Assembly (NCBI RefSeq): GCF_002102255.1
Contig: NZ_LQPH01000015.1
Span: 1 to 52,345 of the forward strand
Direction: 5' to 3'
DNA length: 52,345 bases
Origin: Mycobacterium nebraskense
Lineage (GTDB): Bacteria > Actinomycetota > Actinomycetes > Mycobacteriales > Mycobacteriaceae
The position numbers were made by a program, and so were the translations under genes. Shown here in pieces: positions 8,189 to 17,886 of this stretch. Under the pieces are notes generated by a model. The model was not told where the DNA came from. It searched no databases and was given only the letters and a program-made list of their open reading frames with translations. Numbering within the stretch: the first letter of the stretch is position 1; the number at the start of each line of letters is the position of its first letter.

Positions 8189-8866
8189 ATGACTCCCGTG
8201 AGCGATCAGGCCTTCAGTCCGCAGGAGCGGCGGGCCGTCTATCGGGTGATCTCCGAGCGGCGGGACATGCGCCGGTTCGTCCCCGGGGGCGTGGTGGGCG
8301 AGGACGTGCTGGCGCGCCTGCTGCAGGCCGCCCACGCGGCGCCCAGCGTCGGTCTGATGCAGCCGTGGCGTTTCATCCGGATCACCGATGACTCGCTGCG
8401 GCGGCGCATTCACGCACTCGTCGACGAAGAGCGCCCGCTCACCGCCGCGGCCCTGGGCGAGCGGGCCGGGGAGTTTCTGGCGCTGAAAGTCGAAGGCATC
8501 CTCGAGTGTGCCGAGCTGCTGGTGGTGGCGCTGTGCGACGACCGGGAGAAGCACGTGTTCGGCCGGCGGACGCTACCGCAGATGGATCTCGCGTCGGTGT
8601 CGTGCGCGATCCAGAATCTGTGGTTGGCGGCGCGCTCCGAAGGCCTTGGCATGGGCTGGGTTTCGCTGTTCGATCCGCACCGGTTGGCGTCCCTGCTACA
8701 GCTGCCCGCCGGGGCGGAGCCGGTGGCCATCCTGTGCCTGGGTCCGGTGCCCGAATTCCCAGACCGTCCGGCGCTGGAACTGGACGGCTGGGCCGTCGCC
8801 CGCCCGCTGTCGGAGTTCGTCTGCGAGAACCGCTGGAGTCGGCGCACCGAGGCTGCCCCCGAGTAG
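8189..8866 (+). CDS. bluB: 5,6-dimethylbenzimidazole synthase BluB
   Basis: 225 aa, nitroreductase-fold flavoprotein. BluB destroys reduced FMN with oxygen to make 5,6-dimethylbenzimidazole, the lower ligand of vitamin B12. Visible features: FMN phosphate-binding ERRDMRRFVPG at about residue 25; APSVGLMQPWRF at about 50, with the BluB-type tryptophan; and GLGMGWVSLFDP at about 153, a flavin-binding segment of the BluB branch. Length matches the family (about 220 aa). No Shine-Dalgarno precedes ATG 8189, so a leaderless mRNA or a GTG start at 8198 is possible. Position matches Rv0306 in M. tuberculosis. The gene is followed 38 bp later by a sulfatase gene on the same strand. Confidence 0.9.
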   Translation: MTPVSDQAFSPQERRAVYRVISERRDMRRFVPGGVVGEDVLARLLQAAHAAPSVGLMQPWRFIRITDDSLRRRIHALVDEERPLTAAALGERAGEFLALKVEGILECAELLVVALCDDREKHVFGRRTLPQMDLASVSCAIQNLWLAARSEGLGMGWVSLFDPHRLASLLQLPAGAEPVAILCLGPVPEFPDRPALELDGWAVARPLSEFVCENRWSRRTEAAPE

Positions 8867-8904
8867 CTGCGGTATCGTCGCCGGTCGCAAGGCAAGTTGG
8901 AGAG

Positions 8905-10308
8905 GTGACGCAATTGGCACCGGGCGAAGCAGCGGACCAAAGGGACAACGTGCTGATCGTGCATTGGCACGATTTGGGCCGCTATCTCGGCGTCTACGGC
9001 CACCCGGACGTCTCCAGCCCCCGGCTGGACCGCCTTGCCGCCGAGGGCATCCTGTTCACCCGGGCGCACGCCACGGCGCCACTGTGCTCGCCGTCGCGCG
9101 GATCGCTGTTCACCGGCCGCTACCCGCAGACGAATGGCCTGATCGGGCTGGCGCACCACGGCTGGGAATACCGCAGCGGCGTGCGCACCCTGCCGGAGAT
9201 ATTGACCGATGCGGGTTGGTACTCCGCGCTTTTCGGCATGCAGCACGAGACGTCCTACCCGCAACGGCTGGGCTTCGACGAGTTCGACGTGTCGAACTCG
9301 TACTGCGAGTACGTGGTGGACAAGGCTGGCGAATGGCTCCGCGAAGACCCCGAAAACCTCGCGGGCCAACCGTTCCTGTTGACCGCCGGGTTCTTCGAGA
9401 CGCACCGGCCGTATCCGCGGGAGCGCTACGAGCCGGCGGACAACGCGCAGGTCGACCTGCCCGACTACCTACCCGACACCCCCGAGGTGCGCGGCGACCT
9501 CGCCAGCTTCTACGGGTCGATCGCGACGGCCGATGCCGCCGTCGGCCGGCTGCTGGACACGCTGGCCGAAACCGGATTGGACGCCAAGACCTGGGTGGTG
9601 TTCTTCACCGACCACGGCCCGGCGTTCCCCCGTGCCAAATCCACGCTCTACGACGCGGGAACCGGCATCGGCATGATCGTCCGGCCCCCCACCAACCGGG
9701 GCCTGGCCCCGCGGGTTTACGACGAGCTGTTCAGCGGCGTGGACCTGCTGCCGACACTGCTGGACCTGCTGGGTCTCGACGTTCCGCCCGATGTCGACGG
9801 GGTGTCGCACGCGCGCGCCCTCATCGCGCCCGACCCGCACACCGTGCCGGTCAGGGACCATGTGTACACGACGAAGACCTATCACGACTCGTTCGATCCC
9901 ATCCGCGCGATTCGCACCAAGGAATACAGCTACATCGAGAATTACGTGCCCCGGCCGCTACTCGACCTGCCGTTGGACATCGAGGAAAGCCCTTCCGGGC
10001 ACGCCGTGGCTCCGTCCGTCACCGGTCCGCGCCCGGAGCGCGAACTCTACGATCTGCGCACCGACCCCACCGAGACCACCAACCTGCTGGCCGGTGACAA
10101 TGCCGGTGCCGACGAAGTCGCGGCCGATTTGGCTGTGCGGCTTCATGATTGGCGCCAGCGCACGGGTGACGTCATCCCGTCGGAGTTCGCCGGCACCCGC
10201 ATCGCGGCGCGTTACACCGAGACGTATCTGCAGATCCATCGGTTGAAGCCGACCGCCCGGTCGGCGATCGCCGCCGACCGCGGCATCGAGAAGGAAGCGA
10301 GCCGTTAG
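8905..10308 (+). CDS. Type I sulfatase, Rv0296c-like
   Basis: 467 aa from GTG 8905, preceded by TTGGAGAG; the ORF runs far upstream but that part is a shadow of bluB. The alkaline phosphatase-superfamily fold is clear: N-terminal metal-binding [19 protein letters not shown], catalytic C-x-P-S-R motif at [17 protein letters not shown] (about residues 63-79) whose Cys is converted to formylglycine, and [20 protein letters not shown] (about 232-251) with the metal-binding Asp-His. No signal peptide is seen, so it likely acts in the cytoplasm on a sulfated metabolite. The Stf0-type sulfotransferase gene that sits between the Tam and sulfatase genes in M. tuberculosis is missing here. The 3' end overlaps convergent tam by 4 bp. 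Confidence 0.88.
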   Translation: MTQLAPGEAADQRDNVLIVHWHDLGRYLGVYGHPDVSSPRLDRLAAEGILFTRAHATAPLCSPSRGSLFTGRYPQTNGLIGLAHHGWEYRSGVRTLPEILTDAGWYSALFGMQHETSYPQRLGFDEFDVSNSYCEYVVDKAGEWLREDPENLAGQPFLLTAGFFETHRPYPRERYEPADNAQVDLPDYLPDTPEVRGDLASFYGSIATADAAVGRLLDTLAETGLDAKTWVVFFTDHGPAFPRAKSTLYDAGTGIGMIVRPPTNRGLAPRVYDELFSGVDLLPTLLDLLGLDVPPDVDGVSHARALIAPDPHTVPVRDHVYTTKTYHDSFDPIRAIRTKEYSYIENYVPRPLLDLPLDIEESPSGHAVAPSVTGPRPERELYDLRTDPTETTNLLAGDNAGADEVAADLAVRLHDWRQRTGDVIPSEFAGTRIAARYTETYLQIHRLKPTARSAIAADRGIEKEASR

Positions 10309-11090
10309 CCGGCCGAACGCTGCGAGCCGCCGGCCTGGGCGACGATGAACACCCGCCGGAACGGGAAGATCGTCGTGCCGTCGGCCCGGGGCGGGTAGGC
10401 GTCGTCCAGCAGCGGGATGAGTTCCCCGCGGAACCGCTCCCAGTCCTCGGCGCTGAGACGCTCGCGCACCGGAACCAGCGCCGTCCCGGTGATCCATTCC
10501 AGTACCGGATTGTCACCGGTCAGCAGGTGCAGGTAGGTGGTCTCCCAGACGTCGACCTTGCATCCGGCGTCCAGCAGCATGTTGGCGTACTGGATCGGCG
10601 GCTGCACCACGGCACCGACCCGAAATGGTATGTCGCGCATTGCTTTTGCGTATGGCTCGCGCCGGGCCAATGTCCGCACCGTGGCGTGTGACGGCGTCTC
10701 GAAGTTCCCCGGAACCTGGACGGCGATCCACGATCCGGCGGGCAGCTCGTGCGCCCAACGGACCAGCAGGTCGGTGTGCTCGGGCACCCAATGCAGGGCC
10801 GCGTTGCTGACCACGACGTCGGTATCGGGCTTGGGCTTCCAGTCCCGCAAGTCGCCGATGACGGCGTCGATGCCGCGTTCCTTTGCGGCGGCGACCATCT
10901 CCGGCGAGGTGTCCATCGCCTCGATCACCGCCTCCGGCCAGCGCCGGGACAGGTATTTGGTCAGGTGGCCGGGCCCGCAACCGAGGTCGACGACGCGGCG
11001 GGCCCGCTCGGCCCCCACCCGGGACAGCAAGTCGTAGAAGGGCCGGCTGCGATGGTCCGCAAAGGCCAGGTAGACATCGGGATCCCACAT
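10305..11090 (-). CDS. tam: Trans-aconitate 2-methyltransferase
   Basis: 261 aa from ATG 11090 with AGGAGG 8 nt upstream; the longer ORF start at 11204 lacks this. It begins [20 protein letters not shown], the typical Tam opening, followed by SAM motif [13 protein letters not shown] at about residue 34 and motif [19 protein letters not shown] at about 95. Tam methylates trans-aconitate, an aconitase inhibitor formed spontaneously from cis-aconitate, at a carboxylate. Position matches Rv0294. It is convergent with the sulfatase gene. Confidence 0.88.
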   Translation of the reverse strand: MWDPDVYLAFADHRSRPFYDLLSRVGAERARRVVDLGCGPGHLTKYLSRRWPEAVIEAMDTSPEMVAAAKERGIDAVIGDLRDWKPKPDTDVVVSNAALHWVPEHTDLLVRWAHELPAGSWIAVQVPGNFETPSHATVRTLARREPYAKAMRDIPFRVGAVVQPPIQYANMLLDAGCKVDVWETTYLHLLTGDNPVLEWITGTALVPVRERLSAEDWERFRGELIPLLDDAYPPRADGTTIFPFRRVFIVAQAGGSQRSAG

Positions 11091-11212
11091 GTCGGTCCTC
11101 CTGATCACGCGCCGTTGCCAGTCGGCAGATAGACCAACCGTATTAACGCATGCCGCCCGGGAGCCGCCCAAGTGGCCCCGGGAGCTGCGCCGGCCGGTTA
11201 GCATCGGCGTTC

Positions 11213-12433
11213 GTGGCGCCCGACACTTCGATTGATCCGCCCATTCCCGTTCCGGACATTCCCGGTGCCTTCAAGGGTGCCTTCCAAGGTGCAGACGTAG
11301 GAACCGACGTCGGCGGATTACCCCCGAATTCCGCGCTATCCCCCCGCCAGCGCATGGTAGTCGAGGGCTCGGCCATCGGCGACCTCGCCCTGCGCACCTG
11401 GGTGTCGTCGCTGCTCACCGCGACCGTGGCGCCGGTTGTGGTCGCCGCTTCCCTGCGGCACTCCGAGGCCCGCGCCGAGCGCGCCAACCTGAACTTCTAC
11501 GCCGAACTCGGCGCGCAGCGAGATCCGGTGAAGTCGTTTCCCGCGCCGACCGAATCGCCGCGGGTCTCGTCGCGGCCCGCCAGCCCGCTCACCGAGTGGG
11601 TCGCGGGCGGCACGGTGGAAAACATCGCGTTCCCAAGCAGCTTCACGGCCATCAATCCCGCGATGCGCGAGCAGTGGGGCGCCTGGAAGTCCAACAACGT
11701 CGTGCGCGCGCAGCACTGGCGCCACGAGGACGGGCCGCGTCCCACGCTGTGCGTCATCCACGGGTTCATGGGTTCGTCGTATCTGGCCAACGGGCGGTTC
11801 TTCGCGCTGCCGTGGTATTACCGCTCCGGCTACGACGTCCTGATGTATACCTTGCCGTTTCACGGCAAGCGCGCCGAAAGGCTCTCGCCGTTCAGCGGTT
11901 TCGGCTATTTCGCCGGCGGCCTGAGCGGTTTCGCCGAGGCGATGGCCCAGGCGGTGCACGACTTCCGGTCCGTCATCGATTACTTGCGCGGTACCGGAGT
12001 CGACCGCATCGCGCTGACCGGCATATCGCTGGGCGGTTACACCTCGGCGCTGGTGGCCTCGGTCGACGACCGGCTGGAGGCCGTCATCCCGAACTGTCCC
12101 GTCGTCACCCCGGCGACCTTGTTCGACGAATGGTTTCCGGCCAACAAACTCGTCCGGCTGGGGCTGCGCCTGTCCAACATCAGCCGCTCGGAGTTATCGG
12201 ACGGGCTGGCCTACCACTGCCCGCTGAGCTATCGGCCGCTGCCGGCAAAAGACCGGCGGATGATCATCACCGGGCTCGGCGATCGGATGGCGCCGCCGGA
12301 CCATGCCGTCAAGCTGTGGGAGCACTGGGATCGTTGTGCGCTGCACTGGTTTCCGGGCAGCCACGTGCTGCACGTGAGCCAGCTGGACTATCTGCGCCGG
12401 ATGACCGCGTTCCTGCAGACCGTCATGTTCTAG
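11213..12433 (+). CDS. Alpha/beta hydrolase, Rv0293c-like
   Basis: 406 aa from GTG 11213 ([18 protein letters not shown]); the ORF could start at 11150, but those residues are proline-rich and unlike the family. Conserved hydrolase elements: [18 protein letters not shown] (oxyanion HG) near residue 180 and nucleophile elbow [12 protein letters not shown] near 275. Candidate acid Asp is in [11 protein letters not shown] and candidate base His in GSHVLHVSQ near the C-terminus. No signal peptide. It probably hydrolyses an ester or lipid; substrate unknown. It sits immediately downstream of the ESX-3 genes in convergent orientation, overlapping eccE3 by 11 bp, as in M. tuberculosis. Confidence 0.8.
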   Translation: MAPDTSIDPPIPVPDIPGAFKGAFQGADVGTDVGGLPPNSALSPRQRMVVEGSAIGDLALRTWVSSLLTATVAPVVVAASLRHSEARAERANLNFYAELGAQRDPVKSFPAPTESPRVSSRPASPLTEWVAGGTVENIAFPSSFTAINPAMREQWGAWKSNNVVRAQHWRHEDGPRPTLCVIHGFMGSSYLANGRFFALPWYYRSGYDVLMYTLPFHGKRAERLSPFSGFGYFAGGLSGFAEAMAQAVHDFRSVIDYLRGTGVDRIALTGISLGGYTSALVASVDDRLEAVIPNCPVVTPATLFDEWFPANKLVRLGLRLSNISRSELSDGLAYHCPLSYRPLPAKDRRMIITGLGDRMAPPDHAVKLWEHWDRCALHWFPGSHVLHVSQLDYLRRMTAFLQTVMF

Positions 12434-13412
12434 CGGTTTCGGCGACGGGCGCCTCGCCCACCGGAGTCGGCCAGCCCAGCTCCGCCAGCAACCCCGCAGG
12501 CGCATCGATGTGCCCGTCGAGCCGCTGCGTGGACAACAGATCCAATGCCTGAAGCGCCGGCCGATGATTGCCTCGCTGCGGGGTCAGCCCGGCCAGCGGG
12601 GCCGTCCGCTCCGGCGGCGTGTCGGTCAGGAAGGCGCACGCGGCCGCGACGGTGTTGCGGGTCCCGTCACCGGCGAGCTCGAGCGCCGTGCACGTTTCCC
12701 GCGCAGGATGCGCCCGGATCGCGTCGAGTGTCTCGGCCAACTCCCCGTCCACCCGGATCCGGTACGCCGCCAGGTAATCCGACGCTGCGCGCTGCACCCC
12801 GGACCAGCTCTCGCGGGGGTTGGAGGTGAGCAGCCGCGGGGCGTCGTCGGGCGCGACGCTGGTGACTTCCCACCCGAGTTCCCGCAGGTGGTCGGCCAGC
12901 CGGCGTGCCGCCACCTCCGCGGTCTCATGCAAGGGGATGCGTGCGGAGCGCGCTTGCAGCGCGGGCAGGTTGTCGGTGGCCGATATCGTCAGCCCGATCC
13001 ACGTCTCGCGCCTCGACGCATCGGATGCGTTGTCGCGGACGGTGATCCGGATCTTGTTCGCGCGGATGCCGTAGCGGTCCAGGTAGCGGGCGATCAACAG
13101 CAGCGGCAGCACGTCGGCGTCGCCGTTTGACGGCCCGACCCGCAGCAGCGCGGTTGCCGCGGTGGCAGAGGCGGATTCGAGTGCGGTCGTCTCGCCGCGT
13201 CCCATGATCGCCAGCCGGCGGCGCAAAAGGGTGGTGAAATACAAACCCCGCCAGCAGCCGAACAGCACGATCACGACGGCCGCGGCGATGCCGAGAAGCC
13301 AGTAATCCCGCGGGGACCGCCAGGGGTAGGCCATCACCGCGGGCACGACGGCCAGCAGCGCCAGCGTCACTCGGCCGGGTCCGGGGGTGGGTATCCAGCG
13401 CTGAAGGCTCAC
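12423..13412 (-). CDS. eccE3: ESX-3 secretion membrane component EccE3
   Basis: 329 aa from GTG 13412, whose GTGA overlaps the mycP3 stop by 4 bp; the ORF extending to 14192 is a shadow of mycP3. Two TM helices lie at about residues 13-30 and 36-55 (VTLALLAVVPAVMAY; LLGIAAAVVIVLFG), followed by a cytosolic domain of about 270 residues. EccE sits at the periphery of the EccBCDE core complex of type VII secretion systems. Length matches Rv0292 (331 aa). It is the last gene of the ESX-3 operon and is convergent with the alpha/beta hydrolase gene. Confidence 0.93.
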   Translation of the reverse strand: MSLQRWIPTPGPGRVTLALLAVVPAVMAYPWRSPRDYWLLGIAAAVVIVLFGCWRGLYFTTLLRRRLAIMGRGETTALESASATAATALLRVGPSNGDADVLPLLLIARYLDRYGIRANKIRITVRDNASDASRRETWIGLTISATDNLPALQARSARIPLHETAEVAARRLADHLRELGWEVTSVAPDDAPRLLTSNPRESWSGVQRAASDYLAAYRIRVDGELAETLDAIRAHPARETCTALELAGDGTRNTVAAACAFLTDTPPERTAPLAGLTPQRGNHRPALQALDLLSTQRLDGHIDAPAGLLAELGWPTPVGEAPVAETART

Positions 13413-14803
13413 GGGGTGGGATCCTTTCGTCGGCGGGTGGCGGCGGCGGTCATCGCGCCCGCGACTGCGACAAGCACAGCCAGCGCGGCGGTTCCGGCCA
13501 GCGCGACGGTCCGCGGGGTGGTGTTTTTGGGCGCGGGTGCCGGCGGAACGGCGACCGGCTTGACCGCCACCGCGGGAGGCTGATTGCCCGCGGGCAGTTG
13601 CCAGGTCAGGGCCGCCACCGGATCCACGCTGCCGGCGCCGACGACGTTGGATGGCGCCCGTGCGCCGTTGTGTGCGGTCGCGGTGATGCGATGGACGACC
13701 TGCGTGGCGTTGAGGTCGGGGTACTTGCTGCGGACCAGCGCCGCGACGCCGGCGACGTAGCCGGCCGCATAGCTGGTGCCGCTCAGCGCGACCTGTTGCT
13801 GGTGTTCGTCGGGCAGCCCGTTGGCCAGGGCGCCACCGTCGGCGTTGCCGACCGACACGATGCGTTCGCCGGGCGCGGCGATGCCCACCCACGGACCGGC
13901 CATGGTGAATTTCGACGGCTGGCCGTCGGGTGTCAGGGAGGCCACCGACAGCACGTACGGCTGCCACATCGACGGGATGGAGACCGAGGTGACGCCGGCC
14001 CAATTGCGTGGATCGTCCGGACGGCTCAGGTCGGTCAGCGGGTTGGACTCGCATGACGTTCCGCCTGCGACCGATCCGGTCGGTCCGGTGTTGCCGGCGG
14101 CCGCCACGATCACCGCGTCCTTGTCCACCGCCGCATAGCGGATCGCCGCGCCCAGCGCGTCCTGGTCGACGGGCCGGTCGGCGGGCAGGCAAGTGAGCGT
14201 GGAGATGTCGATCACCCTGGCGCCGAGGTCGGCCGCATGCACGATCGCGCGGCTGAGCGTCGTGACGTCCAGGCTCGCCCGCGCCATCAGCGGGTCGCCG
14301 CCGGGGGTGCGCGGCGAGAACTTGGCCGACGTCGTCCTGATCGACACCACCCGCGCCGCGGGCGCCACGCCGGCAAAACCGTCGTCCCCGGGCTGTCCGG
14401 CGATGAGCCCGGCCACCAGGGTGCCGTGGCCGTCGCAGTCGGTCAGGCCGTCGGTCGTCTCGACGAAGTCACCGCCCGGGTCGACGTTGGGCAGCCGAGG
14501 ACCCGGCCGCACCCCGGTGTCGAGCACCGCCACCAGTTGGCCGTCACCGCGCGAGAATTGCCATGCCCCAGGCAGATTCAGCGTCGCCTGGCTGGGCGTG
14601 ACGGCCGCGGGATCACTGCCGGGGATCACCCCGGAGGCGCTGCACGGACCCCGCTGCTCCATCGGCTGGACGGGACCCGGGGCCCCGCTGGGCGGCGGAA
14701 CGCCCGGATCGACCTTCGGCGCTTCGATGGCCATCGCCGACGGGCAGGTCCACAGCAGCGCAGCCAAAGCCGCTGCGAGACAGGCTGATCCGGTCCGAAT
14801 CAT
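13409..14803 (-). CDS. mycP3: ESX-3 mycosin serine protease MycP3
   Basis: 464-aa subtilisin-like protease with N-terminal signal sequence (about 1-25) and C-terminal TM helix (about 435-455) followed by basic RRRK. The catalytic triad is intact: Asp95 in VAVLDTGV, His126 in DGHGTLVAG and Ser344 in LSGTSYAAGYVAG, with oxyanion Asn238 in AAAGNTG. Mycosins sit on the periplasmic side of the membrane, stabilise the ESX core complex and are needed for secretion. ATG 14803 overlaps the eccD3 stop in an ATGA, and the stop overlaps eccE3, so translation is coupled. Matches Rv0291 in size. Confidence 0.95.
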   Translation of the reverse strand: MIRTGSACLAAALAALLWTCPSAMAIEAPKVDPGVPPPSGAPGPVQPMEQRGPCSASGVIPGSDPAAVTPSQATLNLPGAWQFSRGDGQLVAVLDTGVRPGPRLPNVDPGGDFVETTDGLTDCDGHGTLVAGLIAGQPGDDGFAGVAPAARVVSIRTTSAKFSPRTPGGDPLMARASLDVTTLSRAIVHAADLGARVIDISTLTCLPADRPVDQDALGAAIRYAAVDKDAVIVAAAGNTGPTGSVAGGTSCESNPLTDLSRPDDPRNWAGVTSVSIPSMWQPYVLSVASLTPDGQPSKFTMAGPWVGIAAPGERIVSVGNADGGALANGLPDEHQQQVALSGTSYAAGYVAGVAALVRSKYPDLNATQVVHRITATAHNGARAPSNVVGAGSVDPVAALTWQLPAGNQPPAVAVKPVAVPPAPAPKNTTPRTVALAGTAALAVLVAVAGAMTAAATRRRKDPTP

Positions 14804-16263
14804 CGATTGAGAATCCAGGCGAAGATGCCGACCAGGTAGGCCATGACGGGGATGAGCGACGCATCGAGCCCGCCCGCGACGAAGCCCACCAGCCGGCGCA
14901 CGGGAAGCGAATAGCTTTCCGGCTCGGCGATGTGCGGGTTGAGGGCCACCACTATCCATGCCAAGGCCAGCGCGACGAGCACCAGCGCCGCTCCCAGGGC
15001 GGCGGCGTAGCGTCCGGTCGCGGTGTAGAGCACCAGCAGGACACCCGCGGCCAGGAAAGGCTGCGCGAGCAGCCACGCCTTGCAGACGGCCGAATCCCAC
15101 ACCCGCGCGCGCAGGACGGACGTCGCCGCCGTGGCGCCCACCACGTACCAGCCCGCGCCGCTCAGCGCCTCTGGGCGCAGTGCGATCGCCACCGAGCCCA
15201 GGACGCTGAGCAGCACTGCGGCAGCGATGAATCCGCTCTGATGGGCGTCGCCGATCCGCACCCGTCGCGGGAGATCCTCGAGCACCCGCAACGACGGAGC
15301 CGACGGGGTGGGATCGCCGGGCGCGGGGATGACCGGCAACGGGAAGCGCGCCCACAGCGCCGAGAGCTGCGCGGCCTCGATGGTGACCAGCAGTGCCGCG
15401 ACGATCAGGCCGCAGCCGATGGCGAGGGGGCGCAGGTGCCAGAGCACCTCGGCGCCCGCGGCCAACAACACCCCCGCCCCCACCACCGCGGTCGCGGTGA
15501 AGAAACCGACGATGCGCTCGCGTTCGGCGCTGGGCACCATCAGGGCGATCAGCGACCACGCGGTGACGCCGGCCGCGGCGAGCATGATGTGCGCCGGCCC
15601 GAACCGTCCGGGCACCGCCAGCGCCAGCGCGGCGCCGATCGGCACCAGCGCGGCGATCGACAGGGCCGTCCCGGCGCGCCGCGCGCGGGCCGCCACCAGC
15701 AAGCCGACGATCGCGGTCACCGCGGCGACCGCGCTGACCGCGACCAGCCCGGCCAGCGCGCCGGTGGCGACGCGGTAGGTGACCGAGAGCCCGGTGGCCA
15801 GGAACGCGACCGCGATGACGGCGGCCAACGCCCCGCGCTGGATATGCGCTGCGCCCCAAGGCTTCAGCCGGGAGGCCGAAAAGATCATGGCCGCGTCGGC
15901 GATGTCCTCGACGATGCCGGGGGCCGCATGGCCGACGGGCACCGGCTGCAGTGCCAGCAGGTCACCGTCCACGACCCCGACCGTGTCCAGGCTGGCGTCC
16001 AGGCTGAACGGCGCCCCGCCGATCGGGGCGAGGCTCAGCTGGGTCGCGGCGCCGAGGTCGGCGGTCCCCCGGGTCGCGCCATCGGAGTCGCCGTTCGGGG
16101 CCGCCGGTACCACCAGACGCTGTACGGCGGGCAGGATTTCACGTAGCGGCAACTCGGCGGGCAACGCCATCTCCGTCAGCCTGCTGTCCGCGAGGATTGC
16201 CACGCGGACGATCGGCATGACGGCGCCGGACGTCACCGGACCCTCGAAGGATGCTGGGGCCAT
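14800..16263 (-). CDS. eccD3: ESX-3 membrane channel component EccD3
   Basis: 487 aa. An N-terminal ubiquitin-like domain (about residues 16-110, starting PIVRVAILADSRLTEMALPA) precedes about eleven TM helices, the EccD plan; EccD dimers form the vestibule of the type VII membrane pore. I used ATG 16263; a second ATG at 16218 would give MPIVRVAIL, closer in length to the M. tuberculosis protein (472 aa, recalled), and no strong RBS decides. It lies 42 bp after espG3 and overlaps mycP3 by 4 bp. Confidence 0.93.
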   Translation of the reverse strand: MAPASFEGPVTSGAVMPIVRVAILADSRLTEMALPAELPLREILPAVQRLVVPAAPNGDSDGATRGTADLGAATQLSLAPIGGAPFSLDASLDTVGVVDGDLLALQPVPVGHAAPGIVEDIADAAMIFSASRLKPWGAAHIQRGALAAVIAVAFLATGLSVTYRVATGALAGLVAVSAVAAVTAIVGLLVAARARRAGTALSIAALVPIGAALALAVPGRFGPAHIMLAAAGVTAWSLIALMVPSAERERIVGFFTATAVVGAGVLLAAGAEVLWHLRPLAIGCGLIVAALLVTIEAAQLSALWARFPLPVIPAPGDPTPSAPSLRVLEDLPRRVRIGDAHQSGFIAAAVLLSVLGSVAIALRPEALSGAGWYVVGATAATSVLRARVWDSAVCKAWLLAQPFLAAGVLLVLYTATGRYAAALGAALVLVALALAWIVVALNPHIAEPESYSLPVRRLVGFVAGGLDASLIPVMAYLVGIFAWILNR

Positions 16264-16305
16264 ACCTGAAACATCGTTGCTCTCTTCTCTATTTCGGAGT
16301 TGCGG

Positions 16306-17187
16306 TTATGCGTGCTGGGCAGTGAAATCTCTGGCCAACCGGTGGCCGGAGAACCATTCGGAGTCCGGCAGTAACGCGGTCAGCTGTTCAATCGCGACGG
16401 CGATCGCAAAGGGTGTGCCGGGGGCGAATGTCGACACCCACTCGCCGTCGAACGCGCGGGACGGGCTCACCAGCACCCGCCCCGCTGCCGCGTCGACGAT
16501 GCTCATCCCCACCTCGGTGGTGGCGTGCCGCCCGTCGCGGTGGCAGCCGGCGACGACCTCGACGTAGCTGCGCGGACCGTTGAACACCGACTCCACCACC
16601 GGTCGCGCCGACTGCGGGATACCTAGGTAGTCAACGACTTCGGCCAGCGAGGCGCCCGAACGCAGCCGCTCGTCGGCCCGCGCGCCGACCCGTGTCGGCA
16701 TGCCGAACTCGTCGAATCGAGCCGGCGGTTGCTGCGCCAGCCCGACGCCGAGGACCGGAACCAGCGCGCGCGGGTCGTCGATATCCATGGCGGTGAACGT
16801 GATCAGCTGCGCGCTGCGCAGGGCCACGATCGTCTTGGCGGTGATGGCGGAGCGCTGCGCCACGATGCCGCGCAGCAGCTCGCCGGTGCCGTTGTCGTTG
16901 TCGTTGCCCTTGGCGGGGCCGACGTAACGCAGGTCGAGCCATCGCTCCGGAAAGCACACCACTCTGATCCAGTCGGCGACCGCCGGGTTGACGGCGCCGC
17001 CCTCCGATACCAGACCCATCTGGGTCAGCTCGGCCTTCTGACGCTCGAGGAACGCTCGGCGTTGCGCGGCATCGCTATAGGGCGAGGTGATTGCGAGCAC
17101 CCACGGGAAGCTGCCCGCCCCAATGGTTTCCGCAATGAACCACGCGTGGTCGACCGTCAGCTCGACGGCATTGGGTTCAGCGCTCAT
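16306..17187 (-). CDS. espG3: ESX-3 PE/PPE chaperone EspG3
   Basis: 293 aa (Rv0289 is 295). Begins [20 protein letters not shown] and has the alternating beta/alpha pattern of EspG, with no signal or TM segment. EspG3 is cytosolic and binds the hydrophobic tip of the PPE partner, here PPE4 and probably also the extra PPE at 27904-29394, keeping PE-PPE dimers soluble and routing them to ESX-3. It starts 10 bp after the esxH stop, so it belongs to the same transcript. Confidence 0.93.
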   Translation of the reverse strand: MSAEPNAVELTVDHAWFIAETIGAGSFPWVLAITSPYSDAAQRRAFLERQKAELTQMGLVSEGGAVNPAVADWIRVVCFPERWLDLRYVGPAKGNDNDNGTGELLRGIVAQRSAITAKTIVALRSAQLITFTAMDIDDPRALVPVLGVGLAQQPPARFDEFGMPTRVGARADERLRSGASLAEVVDYLGIPQSARPVVESVFNGPRSYVEVVAGCHRDGRHATTEVGMSIVDAAAGRVLVSPSRAFDGEWVSTFAPGTPFAIAVAIEQLTALLPDSEWFSGHRLARDFTAQHA

Positions 17188-17197
17188 TTAACAAGGA

Positions 17198-17488
17198 CTA
17201 ACCGCCCCATTTGGCGGCTTCGGCCTGGTCACGGGCGAGCATGGACATGGTGTTGGCTTCGTGGGTGCTGGCCATCGCCTGGTAGGCCCGCACCAGGCTT
17301 TCCATCGCCTGGTTCCACTGGGTCTGCCACACCTGGTAGGTCATACCGGTGTCGCCCTGCCAGGCGTTGGACAACGTCGCCTGCTCGGCGGCGATGTCCG
17401 AACCGAGGCCCTGCATCGTGCCGGCGTAGCCGGACATGTCCGCGGCGTGGCTCAACATCGCCGGGTAGTTGTACATGATCTGGGACAT
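17198..17488 (-). CDS. esxH: ESX-3 substrate EsxH (TB10.4)
   Basis: 96 aa, the exact size of TB10.4. Helix-turn-helix WXG100 protein with the WxG-type turn in [10 protein letters not shown] (about residues 41-50) and conserved start [18 protein letters not shown]. It pairs with EsxG 1:1; the dimer binds zinc and is secreted by ESX-3, where it supports siderophore-mediated iron use and in pathogens blocks ESCRT/phagosome maturation. Gap to esxG is 41 bp. A decayed relative of this gene lies at 27595-27678. Confidence 0.97.
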   Translation of the reverse strand: MSQIMYNYPAMLSHAADMSGYAGTMQGLGSDIAAEQATLSNAWQGDTGMTYQVWQTQWNQAMESLVRAYQAMASTHEANTMSMLARDQAEAAKWGG

Positions 17489-17529
17489 GACAAGTCCTTT
17501 CGCGGTTGGTGGCGTCTGAAGCGGCGGTA

Positions 17530-17823
17530 TCAGAAGGCGGTGTAGCCGGATGCGGCGGCGGCGTCGGCGGCCACGTAGGTGCCCGCTGCGTCGCCGAGGT
17601 TGGCCTGGGCGATGTCCAGCAGGGTGTTGACCCGGGCGGCGACCTCGACGAAGCGGGCGTGCGCGGCCTGGAACGCGGCCGAGGACTCGCCCTGGTGGAA
17701 TGCCTGCGCCGACATCGCTTCTTGCTCGGCCTGGCTGATGGTGCTGCGCATCAGGGCCGCCTTGGCGCTGAACGCCGATTGCGAGGCCACCAACTGCGGG
17801 ATATGAGCGTCCAACATGCTCAT
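17530..17823 (-). CDS. esxG: ESX-3 substrate EsxG
   Basis: 97 aa, WXG100 superfamily. As in other EsxG proteins the turn lacks Trp and reads [11 protein letters not shown] (about 42-52). The start [20 protein letters not shown] is diagnostic. The C-terminal segment carries the export-type YxxxD/E element (YVAAD). Partner of EsxH for ESX-3 secretion. A GAAAGGAAT lies upstream of the ATG. A degraded copy with an in-frame stop lies at 27698-27823. Confidence 0.97.
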   Translation of the reverse strand: MSMLDAHIPQLVASQSAFSAKAALMRSTISQAEQEAMSAQAFHQGESSAAFQAAHARFVEVAARVNTLLDIAQANLGDAAGTYVAADAAAASGYTAF

Positions 17824-17886
17824 GGTGATTCCTTTCTGTTCGGTCTCATGGGGTTTCGCTGACTGACGAGCATCGTGCTGTCTGCC

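Noticed and set aside
8506..8904. Upstream extension of the sulfatase ORF
   Set aside because: Out-of-frame reading of bluB; the GTG at 8905 has its own RBS.
12423..14192. Long minus ORF reading through mycP3 into eccE3
   Set aside because: Only the 3' part (from GTG 13412) is eccE3; the upstream part is an out-of-frame reading of mycP3.
13412..15859. 816-residue ORF joining mycP3 to a frame inside eccD3
   Set aside because: Upstream half is Arg-rich out-of-frame eccD3; mycP3 has its own ATG and signal peptide at 14803.
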